Source: Stenotrophomonas koreensis (lineage in GTDB: Bacteria > Pseudomonadota > Gammaproteobacteria > Xanthomonadales > Xanthomonadaceae). Taken from it: DNA of 64,000 bases. This document shows positions 36,597 to 46,060 of this stretch, in pieces. The notes beneath the pieces were generated by a model. The model saw only the letters and a list, made by a program, of their open reading frames with translations. It made no database searches and was not told the origin of the DNA. Positions within the stretch are counted from its first letter, which is position 1. Every line of letters begins with the position of its first letter. The stretch is taken from NCBI RefSeq assembly GCF_001431525.1, contig NZ_LDJH01000002.1, positions 1 through 64,000 on the forward strand, given 5' to 3'. Position numbers and translations under genes: made by a program.

Positions 36597-37994
36597 TCAG
36601 GGGTTCTTCGGCGTGGTGCCGAAATCACCCTCGGCCTGCGCGGCCAGCCAGGCGAACACGGTGTAGGCGGCCACGTTCTGGGCCAGCGCGGCCGGGTCGA
36701 TCTTGTCCAGGGTGTCGTCGGCGGTGTGGTGCAGGTGGAAGTAGTCGCTGCCGTCCTGCGCCAGCCAGCCCCAGGCGCCGCCAATGGCAGCCAGCGGGCT
36801 GATGTCCGGGCCCGGGCCGCCCTTGTCCGCGGCCAGTTCGATACCCAGCGGGGCGAGGACTTCGGCGATCTGCGCGGTGGCCGCACGCGAGCCGGCCGGA
36901 TCCGGCGAGCCGGTGTTGAAGGCATAGATGCGTCCGGCACCGAAGTCACTTTCGGCGGCGATGACCTGGCGTTCCAGCTCGCCGGCGCCGGCGCGGTTGG
37001 CGGCATAGACCTTGCCACCCCACAGCCCCTGTTCCTCGTTGGCAAAGGCGACCACGCGGATCGTGCGCTTCGGCGCAGTGGGCAGCTTGCCGATCAGATG
37101 CCCGGCGGCCATGGTGATGGCCACCCCGGCACCGTCATCGACCGCGCCGGTGCCCAGGTCCCAGGAATCCAGGTGGCCACCGATCACCACCACTTCCTCC
37201 GGGCGCTGGCTGCCGGTGATCTCGCCGATCACATTGTGCGAGGTGTACTGCCCGTCCCAGCCACAATCCAGCGCCAGGGCCAGCTGCACCGGGCCGCGCT
37301 CCAGCAGCCGGCTGAGCTGGTCGGCATCGGGCACGGACAGCGCGGCGGCCGGGATCGGGGTCAGGCCTTCGTCGAAGCGGGTGATGCCGGTATGCGGCAC
37401 CCGGTGCGAGTCGGTGCCGGCCGAGCGCATCACAAAGCCGATTGCACCCTTGCGGATTGCCTCCGACGGCCCCTTGGAGCGCACCGCGCTGCCCGGGCCA
37501 TAGCCACTGCCGTCGCGGGCGGCGAGCATCCTGTAATCGACAAAGGCGATCTTGCCGGCCAGCGAGCCGGCCGGTGCGGCCTGCAGCGCGGCCAGGTCGG
37601 CAAAGCGCACCACCTCGGCCTCGATCTGCCCGCCAGGGCTGCCGCCCAGCGCGGTGATCTGCAATGGCTGGGCAAAGGCGCCGACCACCCGGGCCGACTC
37701 ACTGCGCCGCTCCCACTTGGGGAAGGTCACCGGCTCGGTCCAGACCCGGTCAAAGCCGAGCTGGACGAACTTTTCCTCGGCCCAGGCCACCGCGCGCGCA
37801 TCGGCCTCGCTGCCGGCCATGCGCGGGCCGACCTCGGTGGTCAGCGACTCGACCACCTGCCAGCCGGTGCGGTCGGCCAGGGCCTGCTCGCGCAGTTGCA
37901 CCGCGGTCTGGATCGCCGCCGGTGGAATGAGGGTCTGCGCCTGTGCGCCCGCACAGGCCAGCAACGCCGAAACCGCAACCGCCAGAACACGCAT
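36597..37994 (-). CDS. M28 family zinc aminopeptidase/carboxypeptidase, exported
   Basis: A 465-residue secreted peptidase with a signal peptide (cleavage near AGAQA-Q at 19-20). A protease-associated domain is inserted at about 125-240. The M28 catalytic domain has H274/D276 (GGHLDSWD), bridging D286, catalytic E320 and ligand E321 (FANEEQGLWG), D350 and His at 420-423 (YFHLHHTADD). This is the two-zinc pattern of Q-type carboxypeptidases and bacterial leucyl aminopeptidases. It acts in the periplasm or outside the cell; specificity is unknown. Confidence 0.93.
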   Translation of the reverse strand: MRVLAVAVSALLACAGAQAQTLIPPAAIQTAVQLREQALADRTGWQVVESLTTEVGPRMAGSEADARAVAWAEEKFVQLGFDRVWTEPVTFPKWERRSESARVVGAFAQPLQITALGGSPGGQIEAEVVRFADLAALQAAPAGSLAGKIAFVDYRMLAARDGSGYGPGSAVRSKGPSEAIRKGAIGFVMRSAGTDSHRVPHTGITRFDEGLTPIPAAALSVPDADQLSRLLERGPVQLALALDCGWDGQYTSHNVIGEITGSQRPEEVVVIGGHLDSWDLGTGAVDDGAGVAITMAAGHLIGKLPTAPKRTIRVVAFANEEQGLWGGKVYAANRAGAGELERQVIAAESDFGAGRIYAFNTGSPDPAGSRAATAQIAEVLAPLGIELAADKGGPGPDISPLAAIGGAWGWLAQDGSDYFHLHHTADDTLDKIDPAALAQNVAAYTVFAWLAAQAEGDFGTTPKNP

Positions 37995-38086
37995 GGCACT
38001 ACCTGATAAGCAAACGGGACCAACAGCCTAGCGCTGATGGCCCCATTGCTACAGCCTGCCGGAAGTCGTAGCTGGCCCAGTGCGCC

Positions 38087-38503
38087 TTACTTTTTCAGGT
38101 TGTCGCGGATCTCGCGCAGCAGCAGTACTTCCTCGCTCGGCGCCGCCGGGGCAGCCGGCGCTTCGGCCTTCTTGCGTGCCAGCCTGTTCAGCGCCTTGAT
38201 CAGCAGGAAGATGGCAAAGGCCACGATCACGAACTGGATGATGGTGTTGATGAACTCGCCGTAGCCGATGACCACGGCCGGCGCCAGTTCGCTGCCATCG
38301 GCGGCCAGCTGCGCCTCGGCCAGGGTCCATTTCAGCTCGGAAAAGTCGACCTTGCCGATCAGCAGGCCGATCGGCGGCATGATCACCTTTTCCACCAGCG
38401 CGGTGACGATCTTGCCGAACGCGGCGCCGATGACCACACCGACGGCCAGGTCGATGACGTTGCCACGCATGGCAAATTCCTTGAACTCACTGATCATGCC
38501 CAT
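38087..38503 (-). CDS. mscL: Large-conductance mechanosensitive channel
   Basis: A 138-residue homopentameric channel protein relieving osmotic downshock. The amphipathic N-terminus ([20 protein letters not shown]), the first helix with [22 protein letters not shown], a periplasmic loop, the second helix ([23 protein letters not shown]) and the C-terminal helix [15 protein letters not shown] are all present. The ATG at 38503 follows AGGAG with seven-base spacing; a GTG two codons earlier is less likely. Confidence 0.96.
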   Translation of the reverse strand: MGMISEFKEFAMRGNVIDLAVGVVIGAAFGKIVTALVEKVIMPPIGLLIGKVDFSELKWTLAEAQLAADGSELAPAVVIGYGEFINTIIQFVIVAFAIFLLIKALNRLARKKAEAPAAPAAPSEEVLLLREIRDNLKK

Positions 38504-38563
38504 CGGCACACTCCTGATGGTTGGGGATGAAGGCGGGGTAAGACAGGGCCGATTAAAGCACGT

Positions 38564-39268
38564 TCAGACGATCTGGCCGCAACGCTGGCCGATGCCATCG
38601 ATGCTGGCCCGGAAGACATCGCCCGGCTGCAGCGCGGCCACCCCGGCCGGGGTGCCCATCATGATCAGGTCACCGGCCTTGAGGGCGAACAGCTGGGACA
38701 GCTCGTGGATGATCTCGGCCACGTTCCAGATCATGTTGTCCAGCTGGCTGTGCTGGCGCAGCTGGCCGTTGACCTCCAGCCGGATGTGGCGGCTGCCAAG
38801 CTCGCCGACCGCGCTGGCCAGCACCAGCTCGCTGATCGGTGCGGAGTGATCAAAGCCCTTGGCGATGTCCCACGGGGCGCCCTTGGCCTTGGCCTCGGCC
38901 TGCAGGTCGCGGCGGGTCAGGTCCAGGCCGACGCCATAGGCCAGCACCAGGTCCTGCGCCTGCGCCACCGGCACCACGCCGGGTGCGGCGTCCTTGCCCA
39001 GGGCAACCACCAGTTCCACTTCATGGTGCAGGTTGGTGGTCGCGCTGGGGTAGGGCACCGGGCCGTCATTGCCCGGCATGATGGCATCGGCCGGCTTGGT
39101 GAAGAACATCGGCCGGCCACGTGCGGCGGCATCGGCGGGAGTGGCGCCCATCTCGCGGGCGTGATCGGCAAAATTGCGGCCCACGCAATAGATGCGACGC
39201 ACCGGGAAGGTGCCACCACCGCGTACGGCAAGGCGCGGTTGAACGGGAGTCGGGATCAGGTCGGTCAT
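38564..39268 (-). CDS. Fumarylacetoacetate hydrolase (FAH) family protein
   Basis: A 234-residue enzyme of the FAH fold. It has the opening IYCVGRNFADHAREMG, the metal-binding region LHHEVELVVALG (Glu ligands) and the later TRRDLQ and GDLIMMGTPAGVAALQPGD segments. Family members hydrolyse or decarboxylate 2-oxo acids such as acylpyruvates or oxaloacetate; the substrate is not determinable. The ATG at 39268 is preferred to a TTG 15 bases earlier. It lies 60 bases upstream of mscL on the same strand. Confidence 0.92.
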   Translation of the reverse strand: MTDLIPTPVQPRLAVRGGGTFPVRRIYCVGRNFADHAREMGATPADAAARGRPMFFTKPADAIMPGNDGPVPYPSATTNLHHEVELVVALGKDAAPGVVPVAQAQDLVLAYGVGLDLTRRDLQAEAKAKGAPWDIAKGFDHSAPISELVLASAVGELGSRHIRLEVNGQLRQHSQLDNMIWNVAEIIHELSQLFALKAGDLIMMGTPAGVAALQPGDVFRASIDGIGQRCGQIV

Positions 39269-39343
39269 GGACGGCAGCGGCAATGAAAGCAGGCTGCAGT
39301 TTACCTGAAGGGTGCGGCCGTCCCTTGGCCGCAGGGCAGGGGA

Positions 39344-39637
39344 TCAGCGCGGCGCGTCGATGGCCTGGCGCGAGACGACGGTGTACTGGGCATCGACCAC
39401 GGTGCTGTCGTGGTGGCTGGAACGGCTGCTGCGGGCAGCGGCCCGGCGTGGGGCCAGCAGCTTCATGGCCAGCCCGGCCAGCAGCATGGCGGCACCGACA
39501 AACAGGCCCACCACCAGCAGGCCGGCCAGGATCACCAGGCCAAGCAGGCCCAGACCCAGGCGCAGCAACGGGTTGCGCGGCTTGCGCGGGGTAAATACAG
39601 CGCGGAAATTGTTCAGATAAACGTATGGGTTGCGCAC
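39344..39637 (-). CDS. Small membrane protein, unknown function
   Basis: A 97-residue protein with two closely spaced hydrophobic segments (about 24-36 and 38-58, RLGLGLLGLVILAGLLVVGL and VGAAMLLAGLAMKLL) and a basic, Ser-rich C-terminus. The GTG at 39637 follows GAGGGG with seven-base spacing and gives MRNPYVYLNNFRAVF. No ATG is available near the start. No family is recognised with confidence. It is divergent from the Rieske gene. Confidence 0.65.
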   Translation of the reverse strand: MRNPYVYLNNFRAVFTPRKPRNPLLRLGLGLLGLVILAGLLVVGLFVGAAMLLAGLAMKLLAPRRAAARSSRSSHHDSTVVDAQYTVVSRQAIDAPR

Positions 39638-39805
39638 AAAACGCCCCTCGCAGTGGATTACAGCTGCCTGCGAGTATCCGGGTGAAGGGGCGATCAAGAG
39701 TGAAGGAATCATTAAACCGGCCGCGATTTCCAGCGGCCCCGGTGCCACCCGGGCAACCGCGTCGCTGTGCAACAATGGCCGGCTTTGAGCCTGTGAGACG
39801 CCGCC

Positions 39806-40156
39806 ATGAACCTGTTGCCGACCACCGTTGTGGCTGCCATTGACCAGTTGCCCGAGGGCCAACTGGTCGAGCGCGAGCTGAGCCTTGCCGGGGAGCTGGA
39901 ATCGGTGCTGCTGCTGCGTCGTGGCGGCCAGGTCCAGGCATGGCTGAACCTGTGCCCGCATGCCGGCCGGCGGCTGGATTATGCGCCCGGGCAGTTCCTG
40001 CTCAGTGCCGGCGGCGAGCTGGTCTGCCCGGTGCACGGTGCCACCTTTGAACTGCAGGCCGGCGTCTGTACCGCAGGCCCGTGCCGTGGGCAGTCGCTGA
40101 AGGCCCTGCCGGTGCAGCTGGCCGATGGCCAGGTGCTGCTGGGTGGCAGCTGCTGA
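39806..40156 (+). CDS. Rieske [2Fe-2S] ferredoxin-like protein
   Basis: A 116-residue soluble protein with the Rieske cluster ligands C50-x-H52 (NLCPHAGRRLDY) and C74-x2-H77 (LVCPVHGATF). The spacing of 21 residues between the pairs is normal. It has no signal peptide or oxygenase catalytic domain, so it is probably a small electron carrier or an assimilatory-type ferredoxin. No oxygenase partner is adjacent. It converges on the SLC13 permease gene. Confidence 0.9.
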   Translation: MNLLPTTVVAAIDQLPEGQLVERELSLAGELESVLLLRRGGQVQAWLNLCPHAGRRLDYAPGQFLLSAGGELVCPVHGATFELQAGVCTAGPCRGQSLKALPVQLADGQVLLGGSC

Positions 40157-40177
40157 AGCGGCCTGCGCTGAAGCCGC

Positions 40178-42031
40178 CTAGAAGACCAGGAAGATCATCG
40201 TTACCGTGACCACGGTATACAGCAGCGACAACGGCCCGCCGACGCGCCAGAGCTGGCGCGGGGTGTAGTTGGCCGGGCCGGTGATCATCGAAATGATCGG
40301 GTTGGAACCGGTCATCAGGTTGTTGGATGCCGACAGCGCCACGATCAAGGCAAACGCGGTCGGGTTGCCGTCCACCGCCAGCGCCAGGTTGACCGCGATC
40401 GGCACCATCACGATGGTCGCCCCGACATGGCTGATCACCAGCGAAAAGCCGGTGGTCAGCAGGGCCAGGGCAATGCCCACCAGCCAGGCCGGGATGCCCT
40501 GCGGCAGCTGGTCGATGGTATGGCCGGCAATCCACGCCGCGGTGCCGGAAGAGTCCATCGCCCAGCCCAGTGGGATCAGCCCGGCCATCATGAACACGGT
40601 TTTCCAGTTGATCGAGGCATACGCCTCGTCCATCCGCAGCACGCCGGTGAGCAGCATCCCGGCCACCCCGGTCATCAGGGTCAGCGCCACCGGCAGGCGC
40701 GAGAACAGCGCGATCAGGATGGTCAGCGCAAAGATGCTCATCGCGATCTTGAACTTGTGCGGGCGCTGCTCGCCCTTGGGGTAGTCGGTGACCACCACCA
40801 GCTCACGCGAGCGGTCGGTTGCGGCCAGGTCGGTCCAGATCGAATGGAACACCAGCATGTCGCCGGCGCGCAGCGGTTCATCGCGCACCTTGTGCAGGAT
40901 CACCTGCTTGTCGCGGTTGATCGCCAGCAGGCTCATTCCGCGCTCCTTGCGCAGGCGCAGCTGGGCGGCGGTCTTGCCGATGAACGGCGAGGTCGGCGGC
41001 ACCAGCGCCTCGGAAATGCCGGCGCGGGCCGGATTGAACAGGTCACCCAGGTGCTTCAGCCGGGTGGACAGGCGCAGGAAATGGTTCTGTGCAAAGTCGC
41101 TCACCGCCGCGCTGGGCCCCAGCATGCCGAGCACGCTGCCGACCCAGATGCGGCTGTCGGCCGGCGGCGAGAGCCGGGTCTGGTCGCCGGTCTTCAGTGC
41201 CAGCAGCAGTGGTGCGCCGTAGATCCCTTCCACATCAGCCACGGTCATGCCGACCAGCGGGCTGTCGGCGGTCACGGTCAGCTCGTAGACATCGCCCTCA
41301 ATGCCGTAGGCCTTGGCGAAATAACTCTCGGTGCGTGCCGGGGTGGTCTGGCTGCCGGCCTGGTCCAGCTCCTGGGTCAACCGGCGCGAGCCGTACCAGC
41401 GGAAATACAGCAGGCTCACCGCCACCAGCGCCAGGCCGATCGGCAGTGGCGCAAACATGGTCAGCGGTTCGATCGTGGCCATGCCCGAGGGCAGGTTGTT
41501 GTTGGCCGAGATCAGCAGGTCATTGAGCAGGATCAGCGGCGAGTTGCCGACCATGGTCAATGCCCCGCCCATCACGATCGCCGCGGCCACCGGCAGCAGC
41601 AGCTGCGGCAGGCTCAGTGCGGTGCGGCTGGCCAGGCGCGAGGCGACCGGCAGGTACAGCGCCATCACCGACGGGTTCTGCATGAACGAGGAATTGAGCG
41701 CTGCAATCGCACTGGTCAGGCCGAGCAGGCGCCGCTGGCGGCCATGCGCGCGGCGTTGCAGCCAGCCGGCCAGCCGGTTCAGGGCGCCGGTACGGTCCAG
41801 CCCGGCACCGAGGATGGTGGTGGCGATGATGCTCATCACCGCGTTGCCGGAAAAACCACCGAAGATTTCTTCCGGCGCGATCAGGCCGGTGATGCCCAGC
41901 ACCACCAGCACCACCAGGGCAACCACATCGGCGCGGATACGCTCGAACAGGAACATCGCCATCGTGAAACCGACCAGGCCCAGTACCAGGCGCATGTCAT
42001 CGGTCAGGGTCAGGGTCTGTTCCATGCTCAC
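40178..42031 (-). CDS. SLC13/DASS-family permease with two TrkA-C (RCK_C) domains
   Basis: A 617-residue membrane transporter. Two permease halves (about 10-210 and 420-617) flank a cytoplasmic insert with two TrkA-C-like regulatory domains (about 230-300 and 315-395, for example YELTVTADSPLVGMTVADVE and LLAINRDKQVILHKVRDEPL). The permease motifs NSSFMQNPSVMALYLP and LSASNNLMTGSNPIIS fit anion symporters for dicarboxylate, citrate or sulfate. The GTG at 42031 has GGAG six bases upstream; the ATG two codons later is an alternative. It is downstream of trmB on the same strand, 23 bases apart. Confidence 0.9.
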   Translation of the reverse strand: MSMEQTLTLTDDMRLVLGLVGFTMAMFLFERIRADVVALVVLVVLGITGLIAPEEIFGGFSGNAVMSIIATTILGAGLDRTGALNRLAGWLQRRAHGRQRRLLGLTSAIAALNSSFMQNPSVMALYLPVASRLASRTALSLPQLLLPVAAAIVMGGALTMVGNSPLILLNDLLISANNNLPSGMATIEPLTMFAPLPIGLALVAVSLLYFRWYGSRRLTQELDQAGSQTTPARTESYFAKAYGIEGDVYELTVTADSPLVGMTVADVEGIYGAPLLLALKTGDQTRLSPPADSRIWVGSVLGMLGPSAAVSDFAQNHFLRLSTRLKHLGDLFNPARAGISEALVPPTSPFIGKTAAQLRLRKERGMSLLAINRDKQVILHKVRDEPLRAGDMLVFHSIWTDLAATDRSRELVVVTDYPKGEQRPHKFKIAMSIFALTILIALFSRLPVALTLMTGVAGMLLTGVLRMDEAYASINWKTVFMMAGLIPLGWAMDSSGTAAWIAGHTIDQLPQGIPAWLVGIALALLTTGFSLVISHVGATIVMVPIAVNLALAVDGNPTAFALIVALSASNNLMTGSNPIISMITGPANYTPRQLWRVGGPLSLLYTVVTVTMIFLVF

Positions 42032-42054
42032 TGTCCGCTCCGCAGGCTCAGGCG

Positions 42055-42789
42055 TCAGACGCGGTCATACAGCAGGTCCCAGACACCGTGGCCGAGCTTC
42101 TGGCCGCGGGTCTCGAAGTGCGTCTGCGGGCGCCAGTCCGGGCGCGGCACCGCTCCGCGCGGGCCGGCGCGGTTGACCAGGCCTTCGGTGGCATCGAGCA
42201 CGTCCCACATGTGCTCGGCATACGGTTCCCAGTCGGTGGCCAGGTGCAGGCGGCCGCCCGGGCGCAGCTTGCGCACCAGCAGGTTGGCAAATTCCGGCTG
42301 GATCAGCCGGCGCTTGTTGTGGCGCTTCTTGTGCCACGGGTCGGGGAAGTAGATCCGGATCTCGTCAAGGAACCCATCGGGTACCTCGTTGTTGAGCACT
42401 TCCACCGCATCGTGGTGGTAGACCCTGGCGTTGCTGGCCTTGTCGGCAACCAGGTCATTGAGCAGGCGGCCGACGCCCGGCGCATGCACTTCCAGGCCGA
42501 TATAGTCGCGGCTGGGGTCAAAGCCGGCGGCAAAGCGCAGCGCGGTGCCGTTGCCGGTGCCGATCTCCATCACCTTGGGGGCATCGCGGCCGAACAGGGC
42601 GTTGTAGTCGCGCAGCTGGCCGTTGTAGTCGATGCCGTGCTGCGGCCAGGCCTCGTCGAAGGCGCGCTGCTGGGCCGGGGTGAAACGGCCCTGGCGCAGC
42701 ACGAAGCTGCGGATGGCGCGGTGGCCTTCTTCCACGGTGAACGGTTTGGCCGGCGCCTTGGCACCGGCGGAGTCGAACGGGTTGGTCAT
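42055..42789 (-). CDS. trmB: tRNA (guanine-N7-)-methyltransferase
   Basis: A 244-residue class I methyltransferase modifying G46 of tRNA. The SAM motif ([16 protein letters not shown]), the [20 protein letters not shown] signature and the late [19 protein letters not shown] segment are diagnostic. Its start overlaps the thiG stop by one base (TGATG), so it is translationally coupled to the thiamine genes, a recurrent arrangement in xanthomonads. Confidence 0.96.
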   Translation of the reverse strand: MTNPFDSAGAKAPAKPFTVEEGHRAIRSFVLRQGRFTPAQQRAFDEAWPQHGIDYNGQLRDYNALFGRDAPKVMEIGTGNGTALRFAAGFDPSRDYIGLEVHAPGVGRLLNDLVADKASNARVYHHDAVEVLNNEVPDGFLDEIRIYFPDPWHKKRHNKRRLIQPEFANLLVRKLRPGGRLHLATDWEPYAEHMWDVLDATEGLVNRAGPRGAVPRPDWRPQTHFETRGQKLGHGVWDLLYDRV

Positions 42790-43580
42790 CAGCCGATCAA
42801 CCCATCCACCGGCGAGGAGGCGCTGGCAAAGCGCTTGCGCGGGATGCGCCCGGCCAGGAAGGCCTCGCGTCCGGCTTCCACGGCCTTGCGCATCGCGCTG
42901 GCCATCAGCACCGGGTTGCGTGCGCCGGCAATGGCGGTGTTCATCAGCACGCCATCGCAGCCCAGCTCCATCGCAATGGCCGCATCCGAAGCGGTGCCGA
43001 CACCGGCATCGACGATGATCGGCACGCCGGCGCTTTCGATGATTTCCATCAGGTTGTACTTGTTCTGGATGCCCAGGCCCGAACCGATCGGCGCGGCCAG
43101 CGGCATCACCGCCACGCAGCCGATCTGCTCCAGGCGCTTGGCCAGGATCGGGTCATCGGAGGTGTAGACCATCACCTTGAAGCCATCGGCCACCAGCTGT
43201 TCGGCCGCTTCCAGGGTCTGCACCACATCCGGGTACAGGGTCTTCTGGTCGCCCAGCACTTCCAGCTTGACCAGGTCGTGGCCATCGAGCAGCTCGCGGG
43301 CCAGGCGGCAGGTGCGTACCGCCTCGGCAGCGGTGTAGCAGCCGGCGGTGTTGGGCAGGATGGTGTAGCGCTCCGGCGGCAGCACATCGAGCAGGTTCGG
43401 TTCGCCCGGGTTCTGGCCGATGTTGGTGCGGCGGATGGCCACGGTGACAATCTGCGCGCCCGCCGCCTCGGTGGCCAGGCGGGTCTGCTCCAGATCGGTG
43501 AACTTGCCCGTGCCGGTCAGCAGGCGCGAGCCGTAGGTCTTGCCGGCAATCACCAGCGCGTCAGAGTGGTTGATATTCAT
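42789..43580 (-). CDS. thiG: Thiazole synthase
   Basis: A 263-residue TIM-barrel enzyme forming the thiazole phosphate of thiamine from deoxyxylulose-5-phosphate, dehydroglycine and ThiS thiocarboxylate. The Schiff-base Lys is K105 ([11 protein letters not shown]). The phosphate-binding PLAAPIGSG and [18 protein letters not shown] segments are conserved. It lies between thiS and trmB in one operon. Confidence 0.96.
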   Translation of the reverse strand: MNINHSDALVIAGKTYGSRLLTGTGKFTDLEQTRLATEAAGAQIVTVAIRRTNIGQNPGEPNLLDVLPPERYTILPNTAGCYTAAEAVRTCRLARELLDGHDLVKLEVLGDQKTLYPDVVQTLEAAEQLVADGFKVMVYTSDDPILAKRLEQIGCVAVMPLAAPIGSGLGIQNKYNLMEIIESAGVPIIVDAGVGTASDAAIAMELGCDGVLMNTAIAGARNPVLMASAMRKAVEAGREAFLAGRIPRKRFASASSPVDGLIG

Positions 43581-43658
43581 GCCGGCGATTATCGCCCAAG
43601 CACGCCTCGATCAGGGCCACCGTGATGTGAATCGGGTCAGCGTTTTTCGCCGTGCCGC

Positions 43659-43859
43659 TCAGCCGCCGCCCAGGGCATGCACGATCTCGACCTGGTCGCC
43701 ATCGTTCAGGCGGGTCTGGGCGTGTTGCGAGCGGGGGATGATCCGGCCGTTGATCTCCACGGCCACGCGGCGTTCGGCCAGGCCTTCGCTCTGCAGCAGT
43801 TCAAGCAACGTAGTGGCAGCGGGCAGGGTGCGGCTATCGCCGTTGAGCAGGATGTTCAT
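43659..43859 (-). CDS. thiS: Sulfur carrier protein ThiS
   Basis: A 66-residue ubiquitin-like sulfur carrier ending in the required Gly-Gly (HALGGG), with MNILLNGDSRTLPAATTLLELL and VAVEINGRIIPRSQHAQTRLNDGDQVEIV as family features. Its C-terminus is thiocarboxylated and donates sulfur to ThiG. The ATG at 43859 matches the family start; another ATG lies three codons earlier. The operon order is thiS-thiG-trmB. No TPP riboswitch is seen upstream. Confidence 0.93.
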   Translation of the reverse strand: MNILLNGDSRTLPAATTLLELLQSEGLAERRVAVEINGRIIPRSQHAQTRLNDGDQVEIVHALGGG

Positions 43860-43906
43860 GGCCGGCATTGTCGCAAAGTGGCATCCATCCGGCTAATGTT
43901 GCGCTG

Positions 43907-43928
43907 CAGCGTGAAGGTTTTCACGCTG
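43907..43928. promoter_or_regulatory. Perfect 9-bp hairpin/dyad between thiS and the esterase gene
   Basis: CAGCGTGAA and TTCACGCTG form a perfect inverted repeat around GGTT in the divergent intergenic region. There is no T run in either direction, so it could be an operator or a leader hairpin. Confidence 0.4.
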
Positions 43929-43992
43929 GCTGGAAGCCTATGCACAGTCCGCCACCAGCCGGTGGTGTGTTTATCTCAAGGAGAGTCCTGCA

Positions 43993-45813
43993 ATGTCTTT
44001 ACTGCAACCGCGGCCGCTGCGTGGCGCCCTCGCTCTGGCGCTTGCGCTGGCCGCTGCACCGGCAATGGCGCAATCCCCGTTTTCCAGCACCGTGTTTTTC
44101 GGTGACAGCCTCACCGACAGCGGGCACTTCCGCCCGGTACTGACCCAGATCAACCCCGCCGCCAGTGTCGCCGGGCGTTTCACCACCAACCCGGGCTATG
44201 TCTGGGCCGAGTATCTGGCCAAGCACTACGGCACGCTGGCGCTGCCCAACGGCAATGGCCAGGGCGGCGACAACTATGCCGTCGGTGGCGCGCGGGTCGC
44301 GGTGGATACGGTCGGCGCACTGGGCGCGACCCCGGCAATGAGCACCCAGCTGGCGACCTACCTGGCCGCCAACGGTGGCCAGGCTGATGCCAATGCGCTG
44401 TACACCGTGTGGGGCGGGGCCAATGACCTGTTCGCCATTGCCGCCGGTGCGCCGCTGCAGGCGACCATTGCCCAGGCCGTTACCGGCCAGGTCGGCATGG
44501 TCGGTGCACTGAAGCTGGCCGGTGCCCAGTACGTGCTGGTGCCGACCCTGCCGGATATCGGCCTGACCCCGCAGTCCATCGCTGGTGGCCCGCTGGCGAT
44601 GGCCCAGGGCACCGCCCTGGCCAGCGCCTACAACCAGGCGCTGTTCACCGGCCTGTCGGCGCAGGGGCTGTCGGTGATTCCGGCCGACACCTTCACCCTG
44701 ATGCAGGAAGTGTCGGCCAACCCGGGCCTGTACGGTTTCAGCAACGCCACCGGCATGGCCTGCACCAGCGGCCAGTCGATCAGCTGCGTACCCAGCCAGT
44801 TCGCCCGCCCGGATGCGGCCACCAGCTACGTGTTCGCCGACGGCGTGCACCCGTCCAGCCGCACCCATGAAATCCTTGCCCAGTACGTGGCCTCGGTGAT
44901 TGACGGGCCGCGCCAGCAGCAGGTGCTGGCCCGCTCGGCCCAGGCCAGCGGCCGTGCCCGTGTCGACCAGGTTGCCGGCCACCTGGCCCCGGGCCAGGCC
45001 GAAGGCACCCAGTGGTGGGGTGGTCTGCGTGCGGACATGCAGCGCTACGGTCATGGCGATGTGTTCGATGGCATCGCCCCGGTTGGCCTGTTCGGTGTTG
45101 ACTGGGTGCGCGATGGCCACGCCCTGGGCCTGTTCGCCGGCTATGGCCGGATGAACGCCGATTTCGGCAACAGCGCCGGTGATTTCAGCCTGGGCGAGGC
45201 CACCGTCGGTGGTTTCGTTTCCTGGCACGATGGCCCGGCCTGGGCCAATGCCCAGCTCAGCTACAGCTGGCTGGATTACGAGGTCCAGCGCCAGGTCAAC
45301 CTGGGCCCGGCCAAGCGCCTGCACGGCGGCGATACCAAGGGTGAAAACCTGACGGCCGCATTCCTGGCCGGTTGGGAGTTCGGCGGTGATGGCGCCCTGC
45401 GCCATGGCCCGGTGGTTGGCATGACCCTGCAGGACATCAGCCTGGACGGCTACGCCGAAGCCGGCGGTGGTTCCACCGCGCTGAGCTATGGCGACCAGGA
45501 TGCCAACTCGCTGGTCGGCCGCGTGGGCTGGCAGCTGCGCGTGGAAGGTGACCGCCTGCAGCCGTATGCCCGCCTGACCTGGGACCATGAGTTTGAAAAG
45601 CCCGAACAGGCCAGCGCGATGCTGCAGTCGCTGCCGGTTGCCGGCAGCTACACCGTGCCGGGCCTGAACCTGGATCGCGACTACGGCACCGCCGTGCTCG
45701 GCAGCCGCCTGCAGCTGGGGACGCTGGAGGCCAATGTCGGCCTGTCCAGCACCTTCGCTGTCAGCGGCCAGTCCGATACCAGCGTGTTTGCCACCATCGG
45801 CGGCCGTTTCTAA
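43993..45813 (+). CDS. GDSL-type autotransporter esterase/lipase (EstA-like)
   Basis: A 606-residue outer-membrane esterase secreted as a type V autotransporter. It has a signal peptide (1-27, AMAQ), then a GDSL passenger with nucleophile S39 (FFGDSLTDSG), a GGAND oxyanion block and the D283-x2-H286 pair (DGVHPSSRTHE). A beta-barrel translocator (about 330-606) ends in Phe (ATIGGRF). This is the layout of EstA-type enzymes, which stay anchored with the catalytic domain outside. It has a strong GGAGAG ribosome-binding site and appears monocistronic. Confidence 0.95.
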   Translation: MSLLQPRPLRGALALALALAAAPAMAQSPFSSTVFFGDSLTDSGHFRPVLTQINPAASVAGRFTTNPGYVWAEYLAKHYGTLALPNGNGQGGDNYAVGGARVAVDTVGALGATPAMSTQLATYLAANGGQADANALYTVWGGANDLFAIAAGAPLQATIAQAVTGQVGMVGALKLAGAQYVLVPTLPDIGLTPQSIAGGPLAMAQGTALASAYNQALFTGLSAQGLSVIPADTFTLMQEVSANPGLYGFSNATGMACTSGQSISCVPSQFARPDAATSYVFADGVHPSSRTHEILAQYVASVIDGPRQQQVLARSAQASGRARVDQVAGHLAPGQAEGTQWWGGLRADMQRYGHGDVFDGIAPVGLFGVDWVRDGHALGLFAGYGRMNADFGNSAGDFSLGEATVGGFVSWHDGPAWANAQLSYSWLDYEVQRQVNLGPAKRLHGGDTKGENLTAAFLAGWEFGGDGALRHGPVVGMTLQDISLDGYAEAGGGSTALSYGDQDANSLVGRVGWQLRVEGDRLQPYARLTWDHEFEKPEQASAMLQSLPVAGSYTVPGLNLDRDYGTAVLGSRLQLGTLEANVGLSSTFAVSGQSDTSVFATIGGRF

Positions 45814-45825
45814 GCCGTCGTGATG

Positions 45826-45859
45826 CCTGTCGCGTCGCGCCTTGTGGCGGCGCGACAGG
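45826..45859 (+). terminator. Hairpin after the autotransporter gene
   Basis: CCTGTCGCG (45826-45834) pairs perfectly with CGCGACAGG (45851-45859), and the loop can pair further. There is no T tract, so termination is probable but not certain. Confidence 0.5.
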
Positions 45860-45860
45860 A

Positions 45861-45889
45861 TTGCCTTTGGGCAGCGGCGCGATTAGACT
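45861..45889 (+). promoter_or_regulatory. Sigma-70 promoter of tRNA-Gly
   Basis: TTGCCT (45861-45866) and TAGACT (45884-45889) are separated by exactly 17 bases. They lie just upstream of the tRNA gene, leaving about eight to ten bases to its 5' end region. Confidence 0.65.
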
Positions 45890-45903
45890 TTCACACCTGC
45901 ACT

Positions 45904-45977
45904 GCGGGTGTAGCTCAATGGTAGAGCAGAAGCTTCCCAAGCTTACGACGAGGGTTCGATTCCCTTCACCCGCTCCA
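45904..45977 (+). tRNA. tRNA-Gly(CCC)
   Basis: A 74-base cloverleaf with encoded CCA. The acceptor stem GCGGGTG/CACCCGC is perfect, the D-arm is GCTC..GAGC, the anticodon loop TTCCCAA gives anticodon CCC, and the T-arm contains GGTTCGATTCC. It reads GGG glycine codons. Confidence 0.96.
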
Positions 45978-45987
45978 GCTTCTCCAG

Positions 45988-46014
45988 CGCCGGCCTCGAT
46001 GCCGGCGTTGTTGT
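45988..46014 (+). terminator. Terminator after tRNA-Gly
   Basis: A CGCCGGC/GCCGGCG stem with loop CTCGAT is followed by TTGTTGT, 11 bases past the tRNA. Confidence 0.75.
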
Positions 46015-46060
46015 CTCTGCCCTTTGCCGGTCATCCAACCGTGCGCATACTGCCGGTGTC

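Noticed and set aside
36392-36802. An open frame running through the heptamer array (Arg/Glu-rich)
   Set aside because: The translation is just the repeat read in one frame and continues antisense into the M28 peptidase gene.
43860-43992. TPP riboswitch upstream of thiS
   Set aside because: Neither the CTGAGA box nor the other conserved thi-box core is present on the minus strand.
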